This document shows, piece after piece, positions 35,542 to 43,645 of a DNA stretch of 64,000 nt; position 1 is the first letter of the stretch; each line of letters opens with the position of its first letter. Origin of the DNA: Hyphomonas sp. L-53-1-40 (GTDB taxonomy: Bacteria > Pseudomonadota > Alphaproteobacteria > Caulobacterales > Hyphomonadaceae); contig NZ_AWFI01000015.1 of the NCBI RefSeq assembly GCF_000682775.1, positions 248,001-312,000 on the forward strand, given 5' to 3'. A program made the translations under genes and the position numbers. The notes under the pieces are model-generated. The model was not told where the DNA came from, ran no database searches, and saw only the letters and a program-made list of their open reading frames with translations.

Positions 35542-36072
35542 ATGAAGCGCCTAATCCTGATGCGACACGCCAAGACAGAGCCTTGGGGCGAAGGGGTAGA
35601 CGATTTCAGCCGCGCTCTGACGCCAAGAGGCAAGGAAGACGCGCAACGCATGGCCGAGGAACTGGTCGCGATGGGATGGGGTCCGGAGCGGATTTTGGTG
35701 TCTAGCGCCCGCCGCGCACGCGAAACCTGTTCTGAAGTTGCCAAGGTGGTGGAGGGCGAGAAAGTACGACCGATGGAGTCTCTCTATTTGGCGGGTGTGC
35801 GCGGGTTAACCGAAGCTGTGCGGCATAATGATGGTGCTGGTACGCTCATGATCATTGGTCACAATCCCGGCCTGCATGACTTCTCGATGGAAATTCTTCG
35901 CGAAGCCGGTAGCCAGGACCATCTGGAATCGATCCGGTTAATAGAAAAATTCCCAACCAGTTGCTGTGCCTTGTTCGAGAGTGATGAGGATGAAGCGTTT
36001 GTGTCTGCCCATTTCCGACTTGCGCAGGTCCTGCGGGCAAAGGACTTCCGGGAAGCCGACGCGAATTCCTGA
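35542..36072 (+). CDS. SixA-like histidine phosphatase
   Basis: A 176-residue histidine-phosphatase-superfamily protein. The catalytic RHG-type motif is LILMRHAKTEPWG (His9), the second histidine is in IIGHNPGLHD, and arginines lie in SSARRARETC. SixA-type enzymes remove phosphate from histidine phosphotransfer domains or the Npr phosphotransferase system; the substrate here is unproven. Its position near a hybrid phytochrome kinase is suggestive only. Confidence 0.85.
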   Translation: MKRLILMRHAKTEPWGEGVDDFSRALTPRGKEDAQRMAEELVAMGWGPERILVSSARRARETCSEVAKVVEGEKVRPMESLYLAGVRGLTEAVRHNDGAGTLMIIGHNPGLHDFSMEILREAGSQDHLESIRLIEKFPTSCCALFESDEDEAFVSAHFRLAQVLRAKDFREADANS

Positions 36073-36081
36073 CAAGAAAAT

Positions 36082-36103
36082 GCCCTGCTGGTGAGAGCAG
36101 GGC
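36082..36103 (-). terminator. Terminator downstream of the UrcA gene
   Basis: GCCCTGCT pairs with AGCAGGGC (8 bp) around a 6-base loop. On the minus strand the stem is followed by ATTTTCTT, so it works best as the terminator of the UrcA gene that ends at 36167. On the plus strand it lies 9 bases after the SixA-like stop, without a T-run. Confidence 0.6.
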
Positions 36104-36166
36104 AAGGATCCGGACCGGGCGGGCGTGTGTTTGGAGAGGCAGGAGGCCCGCCAGAGCCGAAGAAGA

Positions 36167-36472
36167 TTAGTTGGATGCGTAGTGAACCTTGGTGAAGGTC
36201 GCGTCATCCACGAAGGCGACGACCTTTTTCATCATCGAGCGTTCGCACTTTTCGACCACATAGTCCTTCGCGAAGCGAAATGTGTCATGTTCGGCGGCGC
36301 AGCGCTCATGAACATCCTGACGAATGCGCTTGTATTCTTGGATTGCGCCTTCTTGCGTCTCAAGTTGCGTGCGGTTCAGATCGATTTCCATCTGGAAATT
36401 GTCGGACGCGGCGAAAGCGGGCGCGGTGGCGATGGAAGCGGCAATGGCGATGGCTGTAATTGAGCGGATCAT
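36167..36472 (-). CDS. UrcA-family exported protein
   Basis: A 101-residue precursor with a signal peptide (MIRSITAIAIAASIATAPAF, cleavage after AFA) and a short mature domain with two cysteines (HERCAAEHDTF and VEKCERSMMKK), as in UrcA-family proteins of alphaproteobacteria, whose function is unknown. An AAGGA lies 10 bases before this ATG. The same frame stays open upstream without a stop to an ATG at 36730, which also has an AAGGA site. A 187-residue form with an 86-residue basic, proline-rich leader is therefore formally possible. Confidence 0.75.
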   Translation of the reverse strand: MIRSITAIAIAASIATAPAFAASDNFQMEIDLNRTQLETQEGAIQEYKRIRQDVHERCAAEHDTFRFAKDYVVEKCERSMMKKVVAFVDDATFTKVHYASN

Positions 36473-36975
36473 GGTGAGATTATCCTTCTGGGCTTGTGAG
36501 TGTGGGGGCGGGGGGAGGCCGGCGCCACGATCGGCAGGGGAACCGATTGTCGCGGCGCCGGCAGGCGGGCTTAGTCGGCGGCGGCGAACCAGAAGATTCT
36601 GACGATCCTCCGCTTTGACATCATTGGCCGGCCGGGTCCGGTGAGTTGCCTCTCCGGTCATGATGGAGAGGGCCATCACGTCATTCTTGGCGGGAGCGGC
36701 GATGTCGGTATGACGAGCGCGGGGGATCATGATTTTCAATTCCTTCTAGCTGTTTTCTGAATGTCCTTGGCGAGACCATCCCGCCGCCGACACAAACAAT
36801 CTAGGTTGGAAATTATCGAAAATCAATAAGTTTTTATCGAAAAAAGATAAATACAAGCAATTTCAAGGCTCTGTTATTTGTTGAATATCGATATGGTCCG
36901 GCCAATTGCAAGTCAAGCCGAAGAAAAAATCTGAACCAGAATTAATACAAACGATTGCATTGTGCTGCCCACCAA
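36473..36975. other. Long upstream region of the UrcA gene
   Basis: This 503-base gap has two parts. Bases 36473-36730 are GC-rich and open in the UrcA frame. Bases 36780-36960 are strikingly AT-rich and hold two tandem 17-bp palindromes (36813-36829 and 36834-36850). No other coding sequence or RNA gene is evident. The AT-rich part is the likely promoter for leftward transcription. Confidence 0.5.
36813..36850. promoter_or_regulatory. Two tandem 17-bp palindromes, candidate operator
   Basis: Box 1 is TTATCGAAAATCAATAA (36813-36829; arms match 6 of 7). Box 2 is TTATCGAAAAAAGATAA (36834-36850; TTATC and GATAA arms perfect). Both start with the same ten bases TTATCGAAAA and are spaced 21 bp apart, two helical turns, which places them on the same DNA face. 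This suggests cooperative binding of a dimeric repressor. The binding protein is unknown. Confidence 0.5.
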
Positions 36976-38517
36976 TCAGGCTTGGCTCTGCAAATCAAAG
37001 CTGAGCTGGATTGGGCTATGACCTGAACGCTTTGCTGTCATGTTGCGGCCGATAGTTGACCTTCTGATGCCCAGCGGCTTTCGAGCAATAGAATGAAAGG
37101 GCAGTGGGCGAGACGCCCCGTCAGGGGAAAGCCTGCGTTTTGCTTCTCGGGCGGCTGCGACATGGTCCACCAGCGGCATAGGGTAGGATTGTCCTAGAAT
37201 GATGCCGTGCGCGGACAGGGCCGACTTGGGAGCTTCCCAGGGTGCATGGAGATACTGGTCGGGTAGTTCGGCGATCTCGGGAATCCATTTGCGGATGAAC
37301 GCGCCGTCTGGGTCACGAGACAGGGATTGCCTGACGGGGTTGGGGATATATGGCGGAGCTTCTCTGGAGAGGCCGATGACTTGGCTGGCACTTCCGTAGT
37401 ACATTGCGGGAGCAAAATCGGTGCAGAGTTGCGCTAGGACTTGAGCCGGGCGAACCGGTCCCAGCCAGAGATGACATGTTGCAAAGGAAAGAAGCAGGCT
37501 CCTGAGGCTCGATTCCAAATGCCCGGTGGCCTGAAGACACCGCATACTCGCATCCAATAGCGGAAACCCGGTTTTTCCATTTGTCCAGGCAGACAAACGA
37601 GGATCAGCCAAACTGGCTTCTTCTCGGTTATGGATGTCGACCGGGAGCAGGGACGTGTCGGTCAGACTGACCCGGGCAGATGCCTGAACACGTCGAGATC
37701 GCTTGGCGAGCTTTTCGGTGAAGCGGTGAAGTGCCGTGGCAAAGGTCTCGTCCCCATCGGTGACCAGTGCCGCCTGGGCTTTCATGGCGGCTTGCCAGAC
37801 TTCGCGTTCTGACACTGAGCCCATCGTCAAATGAGCGGACAGTCGCGATGCGGTCGCCTCACATGCCGTTATGGACAAGTTTGCCTTCCCAGCATTGCGA
37901 CCACCGCCCAACAGGAACCACCGCAATTGAAGGATTGCATTGGTCCGCCCGCCCGTTTGTCGGTCTGGACACCCGTCTGATTCCAGACCGAAATCAGAAG
38001 CGATCGGCCAGCCTTCCGATGGAATTGACAGCGGAGGAAGAGCTGCGGGCGCCGCGATACGAGGCTTTCTCATATGTCTGCGCCACGCCGTATCCCAATC
38101 AGAATGCGGCGAAATTGAATATTGTATCCCGGTATGCTCTCTCAGGGGAATCCCAACCTTGAGCGCCCAGGTTCGAACCTGCCGGTCCTGTTCCGCCTCT
38201 GCAGGCGTATTGCCGAGAGAGTGGAAATGAAGGGAAGCGATGCCATGCTGGGCATGCAGACGTGAGAGAACTTCCGTCACCACGCCGGATCTGAGGCAAA
38301 GCTGACCACCGCGTTGGCGCAGGGCGCGATCAAGATCAGCAAGAGATTCCACTGCAAACTCAAATTGGCGTCCCGACGTGTCGGCCCGTTGCCAATAATT
38401 CGGCTCGAATATGAAAAGCGGCACAATCTGTCCGCCCGCCGCGCTGGCAGAAGCGAGTGCGGCATGATCGTGAACCCGAAGGTCCCGTCGAAACCAGATG
38501 ATGTTGAGCTCAGTCAT
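36976..38517 (-). CDS. phr: Cryptochrome/DNA photolyase family protein
   Basis: A 513-residue flavoprotein. The N-terminal photolyase alpha/beta domain (about residues 1-130) begins NIIWFRRDLRVHDHAALASA. The C-terminal FAD-binding helical domain (about 210-480) contains WTNGKTGFPLLDASMRCLQATG and DPDGAFIRKWIPEIAELPDQ, both typical. It repairs UV-induced pyrimidine dimers with blue light; a cryptochrome-like role cannot be excluded. The start at 38517 fits the conserved N-terminus although the ribosome site is poor. Divergent from the glycosyltransferase gene. Confidence 0.88.
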   Translation of the reverse strand: MTELNIIWFRRDLRVHDHAALASASAAGGQIVPLFIFEPNYWQRADTSGRQFEFAVESLADLDRALRQRGGQLCLRSGVVTEVLSRLHAQHGIASLHFHSLGNTPAEAEQDRQVRTWALKVGIPLREHTGIQYSISPHSDWDTAWRRHMRKPRIAAPAALPPLSIPSEGWPIASDFGLESDGCPDRQTGGRTNAILQLRWFLLGGGRNAGKANLSITACEATASRLSAHLTMGSVSEREVWQAAMKAQAALVTDGDETFATALHRFTEKLAKRSRRVQASARVSLTDTSLLPVDIHNREEASLADPRLSAWTNGKTGFPLLDASMRCLQATGHLESSLRSLLLSFATCHLWLGPVRPAQVLAQLCTDFAPAMYYGSASQVIGLSREAPPYIPNPVRQSLSRDPDGAFIRKWIPEIAELPDQYLHAPWEAPKSALSAHGIILGQSYPMPLVDHVAAAREAKRRLSPDGASRPLPFHSIARKPLGIRRSTIGRNMTAKRSGHSPIQLSFDLQSQA

Positions 38518-38637
38518 AGAACAAATATAGAACAAACTTTGCGAGAGTCTATATATTTCCATCAATTGGGGCATTCGTTACGATCTCGAAACGAATTCAA
38601 CTTGTGGTTTCTTGAGCTTCGTCCTCTTTACTCATCA

Positions 38638-40104
38638 ATGCATTTCATGGGTGGTGATGGGGCGTCCGCGCGGGAGAGATTTCCGCAGCATTTGTTTGAT
38701 GACCTTGCTGAGCCTCCGCCGGACGTGCGTCTGGCGGAAAGGGCAGCGGAGGCGTTCCCTTCCCGATTCCAGGGCATGTCTGCAAAGACAGGACTTGACG
38801 AGGCACAGTCTCGTTTCGTCGGTCGGAGCGCGGCCACACTTGGTATTTTGGGATTGTTTGCGCCCGGGTTGATCCTGACTGGGCTTGGGACGCTCAGCCT
38901 GGTCATCTTCGTTCTCATCATTGCGTATAGACTCGCATTGGCGATCTTTGGGGGCAGTCGCGCCTACCTTCTGACCGATCCAGCCTCCCTCTCCTTGTTG
39001 CTGCCGGTATATACGATCCTGATAGCGCTCAAGGACGAGGCCACCTGCATGCCCCAGCTGTCGGGCAGCCTCATGTCGCTTGAGTATCCGCGGCATTTGC
39101 TTGATGTGAAACTGTTGTTGGAAGCCGGAGACGACGCAACGAAGGATGCGATCCATGCTCAAATATGGCCGGAAGGAACCGAAGTTCTGGTCCTGCCCCC
39201 CGGCAAGCCACAGACCAAGCCCCGCGCGTTGAATTATGGCCTCGGACGGGCCCGTGGGGCATTTGTGACCGTCTATGATGCCGAGGACCGGCCCAATCCG
39301 GGCCAGCTCATGGAGGCGGCACGCCGGTTTGCGTGGGATCCGGACCTGGCTTGCGTCCAGGCTCCCCTGTCTGGGAATGTACGCTTCGGTAGTTGGCTGT
39401 CCCGGCACTGGGCATTGGAGTACGCAATTCAGTTTCACCGGCTCATGCCAGCGCTGGCTCGACTCGGAATGCCCATACCGCTTGGCGGAACAAGCAATCA
39501 TTTCCGGCGCAGGGCGCTACTCGCGTCGGGCGGGTGGGATGCGTGGAATGTCACTGAAGATGCGGATCTGGGTCTGCGCTTCGCCCGGCTTGGCAAGAAG
39601 ATTGGTGTCATCGCGCCTTCAACTGTTGAGCTGCCGCCACAGCGTCTGAATGTCTGGTTTGGTCAGCGGTCGCGATGGTTGAAGGGCTTTGTGCAGACTT
39701 GGTTGGTGCTGATGCGCGAACCCGTCACTGCAGCACGTGAAATGGGGGCGCTGCGCTTTGTCTCAATGCAGCTGACGCTTGGCGCCTCCATTCTGTCTGC
39801 GCTCTTTCACCTTCCTTGGCTGGTCTGGTGCGTGGTCTGTATCGTGTCTCCGGATACCAACTTAAGCCGCATCAGCTGGGCGATGCTCACCGTTTCTTAT
39901 GCGGTTGGTGCTGTGACCGCCCTCACAGTGCCGTCGACTTCCTTCGCAATACGCATGCGAGACCTTATCACATTGCCATTTTATTGGCCGCTGCAGTTCT
40001 TCGCGATGGCGAGAGCCCTCTACAGCTTGGCGCGCAGACCACATTATTGGGTCAAAACGCCTCGAGAGGGCGTGCCTGGCGCGGGAGGCGCGCACCAATT
40101 CTAA
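38638..40104 (+). CDS. Family 2 membrane glycosyltransferase
   Basis: A 488-residue inner-membrane GT2 enzyme (BcsA/NdvC-like fold). Two helices near residues 65-105 precede the catalytic domain (about 115-380), with VYDAEDRPNPGQL as the DxD region, TEDADLGLRFARLG as the acid and QRSRWLKGFVQTW as the Q..RW motif. Three or four helices follow. It probably transfers sugars to a polysaccharide or lipid on the cytosolic face. The start is uncertain: the frame is open back to 38314, antisense inside the photolyase gene, and neither 38638 nor 38647 has a clear ribosome site. Confidence 0.8.
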   Translation: MHFMGGDGASARERFPQHLFDDLAEPPPDVRLAERAAEAFPSRFQGMSAKTGLDEAQSRFVGRSAATLGILGLFAPGLILTGLGTLSLVIFVLIIAYRLALAIFGGSRAYLLTDPASLSLLLPVYTILIALKDEATCMPQLSGSLMSLEYPRHLLDVKLLLEAGDDATKDAIHAQIWPEGTEVLVLPPGKPQTKPRALNYGLGRARGAFVTVYDAEDRPNPGQLMEAARRFAWDPDLACVQAPLSGNVRFGSWLSRHWALEYAIQFHRLMPALARLGMPIPLGGTSNHFRRRALLASGGWDAWNVTEDADLGLRFARLGKKIGVIAPSTVELPPQRLNVWFGQRSRWLKGFVQTWLVLMREPVTAAREMGALRFVSMQLTLGASILSALFHLPWLVWCVVCIVSPDTNLSRISWAMLTVSYAVGAVTALTVPSTSFAIRMRDLITLPFYWPLQFFAMARALYSLARRPHYWVKTPREGVPGAGGAHQF

Positions 40105-40182
40105 CGCTAGGTCAGTGCTTGGCGGTGCTATCCGATGGGCATATGGTTGGGCAAAGTTCTGTTGCCCCTTCAGGAGTCCGAT

Positions 40183-41397
40183 ATGGCATATGATGAATCT
40201 GTCGATTTAGAGCAATTCCGTGCTGAAACGCGGGAATGGCTTGAGGAGAATTGTCCGCCGTCGATGCGCACGCCAATGAAGGACGACGAGATCGTCTGGG
40301 GCGGTAAGCGCGAAAAGTTCAAAAACCCCGAAGCAAAGCTCTGGTTGGAGCGCATGGGCGAGAAGGGGTGGACCTCCCCTGAATGGCCAGCGAAATATGG
40401 GGGTGGCGGACTTACCCGCGCGCAGAACCGCGTGCTTCAGGAAGAGCTACGCCGCATCAAGGCGCGCCCGGCGCTGTTCTCCTTTGGCCTGTGGATGTTT
40501 GGTCCGGCCTTGCTTGAGTTTGGCAACGAGGAGCAGAAGCTTCGTTTCATCCCGGACATCGTGAAAGGCAAGACTCGCTGGTGTCAGGGATATTCCGAGC
40601 CCGGCGCGGGGTCTGACCTCGCTGACCTTCAGACGCGTTGCGAGGACAAGGGCGATCACTACCTGATCAATGGGCAGAAGGTATGGACATCTTACGCTGA
40701 CAAGGCCGACTGGATCTTCTGTCTCGTGCGCACTGACACGAGCGTGAAGCATGAAGGCATCAGCTTCATCCTGTTCGACATGGAGAGCCCCGGAGTTGAG
40801 GCGCGTCCGATCCAGTTGATTTCCGGTGAAAGCCCATTCTGCGAAACCTTCTTTTCCGACGTCAAGGTGCCAAAGGACCAATTGGTTGGCGACGTGAATG
40901 GGGGCTGGCAGATCGCCAAGCGGCTGCTTCAGTTCGAGCGCTCTTCAATTTCCGCTGGCGGATTTGGCGGCACGGGTGGCTCCGGCATTCTTGGGCCTGA
41001 AGAATATGCGAAGATGCATATCGGTACCGACAATGAGGGACGTCTCATTGATGGCGACCTCCGCGGACGGATCACGGACCACAAGATGTATGCAAAGGCG
41101 TTCAATTTGACCGTCCAGCGCCAGGCCGAACAAGCCAAGGCTGGCCAGCAGGTGGGCCACACAGCTTCCATCCTGAAATATGGCGCTGCCAAGATGAATC
41201 AGGATCGCCACGAACTACTCGTGGAGGCGCTTGGAACTGAGGGGCTTGGCTGGGAAGGGGAGGGCTTTGACCCATCCGCCAAAAAGGTTACGCGCCAATG
41301 GCTTCGCTCGAAAGGCAACTCAATTGAGGGCGGCACGAGTGAGATCAATCTGAACGTGATCTCGAAACGCGTATTGGGTCTCAAGGACCACAAATAA
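40183..41397 (+). CDS. Acyl-CoA dehydrogenase family protein (long)
   Basis: A 404-residue flavoenzyme. The ACAD N, M and C domains are all recognisable: EWLEENCPPSMRTPMKDDE and WTSPEWPAKYGGGGL at the start, then RWCQGYSEPGAGSDLADLQT (FAD-binding middle part), and a C-terminal SKGNSIEGGTSEINLNVISKR. It would oxidise an acyl-CoA to the 2,3-enoyl-CoA and reduce ETF. A good AGGAG precedes ATG 40183. It is followed 2 bases later by a small membrane gene and then a second acyl-CoA dehydrogenase, forming an operon that resembles paired subunits of heterodimeric ACADs in sterol and side-chain degradation (inference). Confidence 0.88.
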   Translation: MAYDESVDLEQFRAETREWLEENCPPSMRTPMKDDEIVWGGKREKFKNPEAKLWLERMGEKGWTSPEWPAKYGGGGLTRAQNRVLQEELRRIKARPALFSFGLWMFGPALLEFGNEEQKLRFIPDIVKGKTRWCQGYSEPGAGSDLADLQTRCEDKGDHYLINGQKVWTSYADKADWIFCLVRTDTSVKHEGISFILFDMESPGVEARPIQLISGESPFCETFFSDVKVPKDQLVGDVNGGWQIAKRLLQFERSSISAGGFGGTGGSGILGPEEYAKMHIGTDNEGRLIDGDLRGRITDHKMYAKAFNLTVQRQAEQAKAGQQVGHTASILKYGAAKMNQDRHELLVEALGTEGLGWEGEGFDPSAKKVTRQWLRSKGNSIEGGTSEINLNVISKRVLGLKDHK

Positions 41398-41399
41398 GC

Positions 41400-41723
41400 A
41401 TGTCGTCCACGCAGATCATCATTCTGTTTCTTGGCACACCGTTCATGGCCGGAGTCCTGGCTCCGTTTTTCCGTGGGCGCTGGCTTGTGCAGATGGCTGT
41501 GTGGACACTTGCGCTGTTGTCGACTCTTGTCGTTGTCTACGTATGGGCAGGCATGGAGGCAGCGCGCCTCGAATTGACAAACATCCGGCTGGTTCTCGCT
41601 GCCAGCGCCCTTTGGAGTACGGCCGGTTTGGCCGGTTTGCTCGTAGGGCGCGAAGCGGAAAATGTCCGCCGTGATGCAATAAACACCAGGGAAAAACGCA
41701 AGGCTTCGGAGATATTCAGATGA
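41400..41723 (+). CDS. Small membrane protein between two acyl-CoA dehydrogenases
   Basis: A 107-residue product with about three hydrophobic segments (IIILFLGTPFMAGVLAPFF, VQMAVWTLALLSTLVVVYVW, IRLVLAASALWSTAGLAGLL) and a basic tail (RRDAINTREKRKASEIFR). No recognised family. It starts 2 bases after one ACAD stop and its stop overlaps the next ACAD start (ATGA), so it is translationally coupled to both. Confidence 0.6.
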   Translation: MSSTQIIILFLGTPFMAGVLAPFFRGRWLVQMAVWTLALLSTLVVVYVWAGMEAARLELTNIRLVLAASALWSTAGLAGLLVGREAENVRRDAINTREKRKASEIFR

Positions 41724-42856
41724 CGTTCCTTTTGACGGAAGACCAGGAAATGCTGCGCGACACCGCTATGGCGTTCGCGCGTGATGAAATGCCGGTGACT
41801 CGCCTGCGCCAACTGCGCGACAGTGGGGCAAATGGCGTAGACGCAGAGACACGACAGAAACTCGCCGAACTCGGCTTCTTTGGTGTGATCATTCCAGATG
41901 AGCCCGGTGGTGAACACTTCGGCCTGGTCGGACTTGGCCAGGTTCTGGAAGCGCAAGGCCGCACACTGGCGCCAACCCCGGTTCTCCAGACAGCCTTGAT
42001 TGCGGCCAGCGCCTTGCAGCTGGGTGGCAGCGCCGAACAGCAGGCGGAATGGTTGCCCAAGATTGCCGGGGGCGAAACCAGTTTTGCCTTGGCGCTCGAC
42101 GAAACGGCACATTTCAATCCGCTGGGTGTCGCCACCGAAGCGGAGAGCAATGGGCAGGGTTACACGCTGAACGGCATGAAGCGCTTTGTACCGGACGCCC
42201 ATCATGCAGAGATGCTGATTGTTGTGGCGCGTACGTTTGGTGAAGCAGGTGACCGTCACGGCCTTACCCTGTTCATGGTTCCGGCGGATGCGAAGGGCGT
42301 ATCGGTCCAAGCGCTGAACTCTGTCGATTCTCACGGCGCGGCTCATGTCGTGCTGGAAGATGTGATGGTTCCGGGAACCGCTATCATTGGCGCGGTGGAC
42401 AAAGGCGCAGACGTACTGGAGCCGGTTCTGGACCGGGCGGCGATTGGTCAGGCGGCTGAAATGCTGGGAAGTGCAGATGCGGCGTTTGAAATGACGTTGG
42501 AGTACCTCAACAACCGCAAACAGTTCGGCCAACTGATTGGATCGTTCCAGTCATTGCAGCATCGGGCCGCAAAGATGTTCACTGAGCTGGAGCTGACGCG
42601 GTCCTGCGTTGCGGCTGCGCTGGCGGCCGTCGATGACGGCAAGTCAAATGTCGCGGAACTGGCAAGTCTCGCCAAAGCGCGTGCTGGTGAATTGATTCAC
42701 CTTGTTTCAAACGAATGCGTTCAGATGCATGGGGGAATTGGCATGACGGATGATGCAGACCCTGGCCTCTACATGAAGCGGGCTCGTGTACAGGAAGCGC
42801 TCTATGGTTCTGCCAGCTGGCACAGGGATCGCTACGCGCGCCTTGCCGGATACTGA
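41720..42856 (+). CDS. Acyl-CoA dehydrogenase family protein (short)
   Basis: A 378-residue ACAD. It starts MTFLLTEDQEMLRDTAMAFARDE and includes LGFFGVIIPDEPGG, FALALDETAHFNPLGV, YLNNRKQFGQLIGSFQSLQH and NECVQMHGGIGMTDDADPGLY, the usual order of the family. The catalytic base appears in the GIGMTDD region or by analogy is supplied by its partner; I cannot settle this by eye. It forms an operon with the longer ACAD at 40183 and the membrane protein between them, and ends at a strong terminator. Confidence 0.87.
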   Translation: MTFLLTEDQEMLRDTAMAFARDEMPVTRLRQLRDSGANGVDAETRQKLAELGFFGVIIPDEPGGEHFGLVGLGQVLEAQGRTLAPTPVLQTALIAASALQLGGSAEQQAEWLPKIAGGETSFALALDETAHFNPLGVATEAESNGQGYTLNGMKRFVPDAHHAEMLIVVARTFGEAGDRHGLTLFMVPADAKGVSVQALNSVDSHGAAHVVLEDVMVPGTAIIGAVDKGADVLEPVLDRAAIGQAAEMLGSADAAFEMTLEYLNNRKQFGQLIGSFQSLQHRAAKMFTELELTRSCVAAALAAVDDGKSNVAELASLAKARAGELIHLVSNECVQMHGGIGMTDDADPGLYMKRARVQEALYGSASWHRDRYARLAGY

Positions 42857-42875
42857 TCGAGCATTCAACGCGAAA

Positions 42876-42907
42876 AAAGCCGGGAAGGTTATGACCTTCC
42901 CGGCTTT
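42876..42907. terminator. Strong bidirectional terminator
   Basis: A 14-bp perfect stem, AAAGCCGGGAAGGT with ACCTTCCCGGCTTT, and a 4-base loop. It is followed by CTTTTT on the plus strand and TTTCG-type sequence on the minus strand. It lies between the convergent ACAD gene and the DUF2853 gene and serves both. Confidence 0.9.
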
Positions 42908-42934
42908 CTTTTTGTCCCGTGAAGGAAGCAGCGC

Positions 42935-43363
42935 TTAGCCCTTGAGGACCGAGCCCTTCTTGAGCGCCTTGGCGATCAGGTAATACATTACCGGACGATG
43001 CTTTGCGCGAACGGACTTTCCGTACTTTGCAACAGCATCTGCAATCGCGGCATCTGCTTTTGCGTCGTCAGTCACGCCAAGCTTCTTCGCGATGAAGCCT
43101 TTCTTGATGCGACCCAGCTCTTCCTTGTCAGAAGCAGCAACGGTTGCGGAATCGGCCTTGTAGATCGTCGGCCCACAGGCTTTGACGGCTGCATCCAGAA
43201 GCGCCATGTCAGAGCGTGTCTCGCCAACCTTGTCTTTCAGGTCAGTGATGTACTTCTCCATCAGGACTTCCTTCGGTGAAGGTGCCTTAGCTGGTTTCGT
43301 TGTCTTGGGTGCAGCAGCTTTTTTTGGCGCCGCAGCTTTCTTGGCTTTGGTTGCTTTTGCCAT
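42935..43363 (-). CDS. DUF2853 family protein
   Basis: A 142-residue basic protein with a Lys/Ala/Pro-rich N-terminal tail (about 30 residues, e.g. AKATKAKKAAAPKKAAAPKT), then the DUF2853 domain (YITDLKDKVGETRSDMALLD, FIAKKLGV, SVRAKHRPVMYYLIAKALKK). The function is unknown. The tail resembles those of H1-like nucleoid proteins, so DNA association is possible (inference). A GAGGAG site precedes the ATG. The 282-base gap 43364-43645 upstream shows no gene and includes probable divergent promoters. Confidence 0.8.
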   Translation of the reverse strand: MAKATKAKKAAAPKKAAAPKTTKPAKAPSPKEVLMEKYITDLKDKVGETRSDMALLDAAVKACGPTIYKADSATVAASDKEELGRIKKGFIAKKLGVTDDAKADAAIADAVAKYGKSVRAKHRPVMYYLIAKALKKGSVLKG

Positions 43364-43645
43364 GGGAGTGTCTCCTCAATGGGCCCGACGGACGGGCGTG
43401 TTTAAATTTACGCAGCTCACAACACGAATCAGTTTGAAACGCTGTTTGAACACTGACCCGTTTTTCCACAGCCTGCCAACCCCTTTTCGGTAGTGCAACA
43501 ATATCCCGAAGTAGTGCGAATACGGACTAAACAGTCAATATGCCGTCTTGGGAGGTTGGCTGGAAGCACATGGATACGATTGATTGACCTCTCTATGCGA
43601 GGAGTTCACACCCATTGGCGATACTGGCCGTGAAGTGAGGATAAA

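Noticed and set aside
38314-38637. N-terminal extension of the glycosyltransferase by 108 residues
   Set aside because: The first two thirds are antisense to the start of the photolyase gene and show no glycosyltransferase character.
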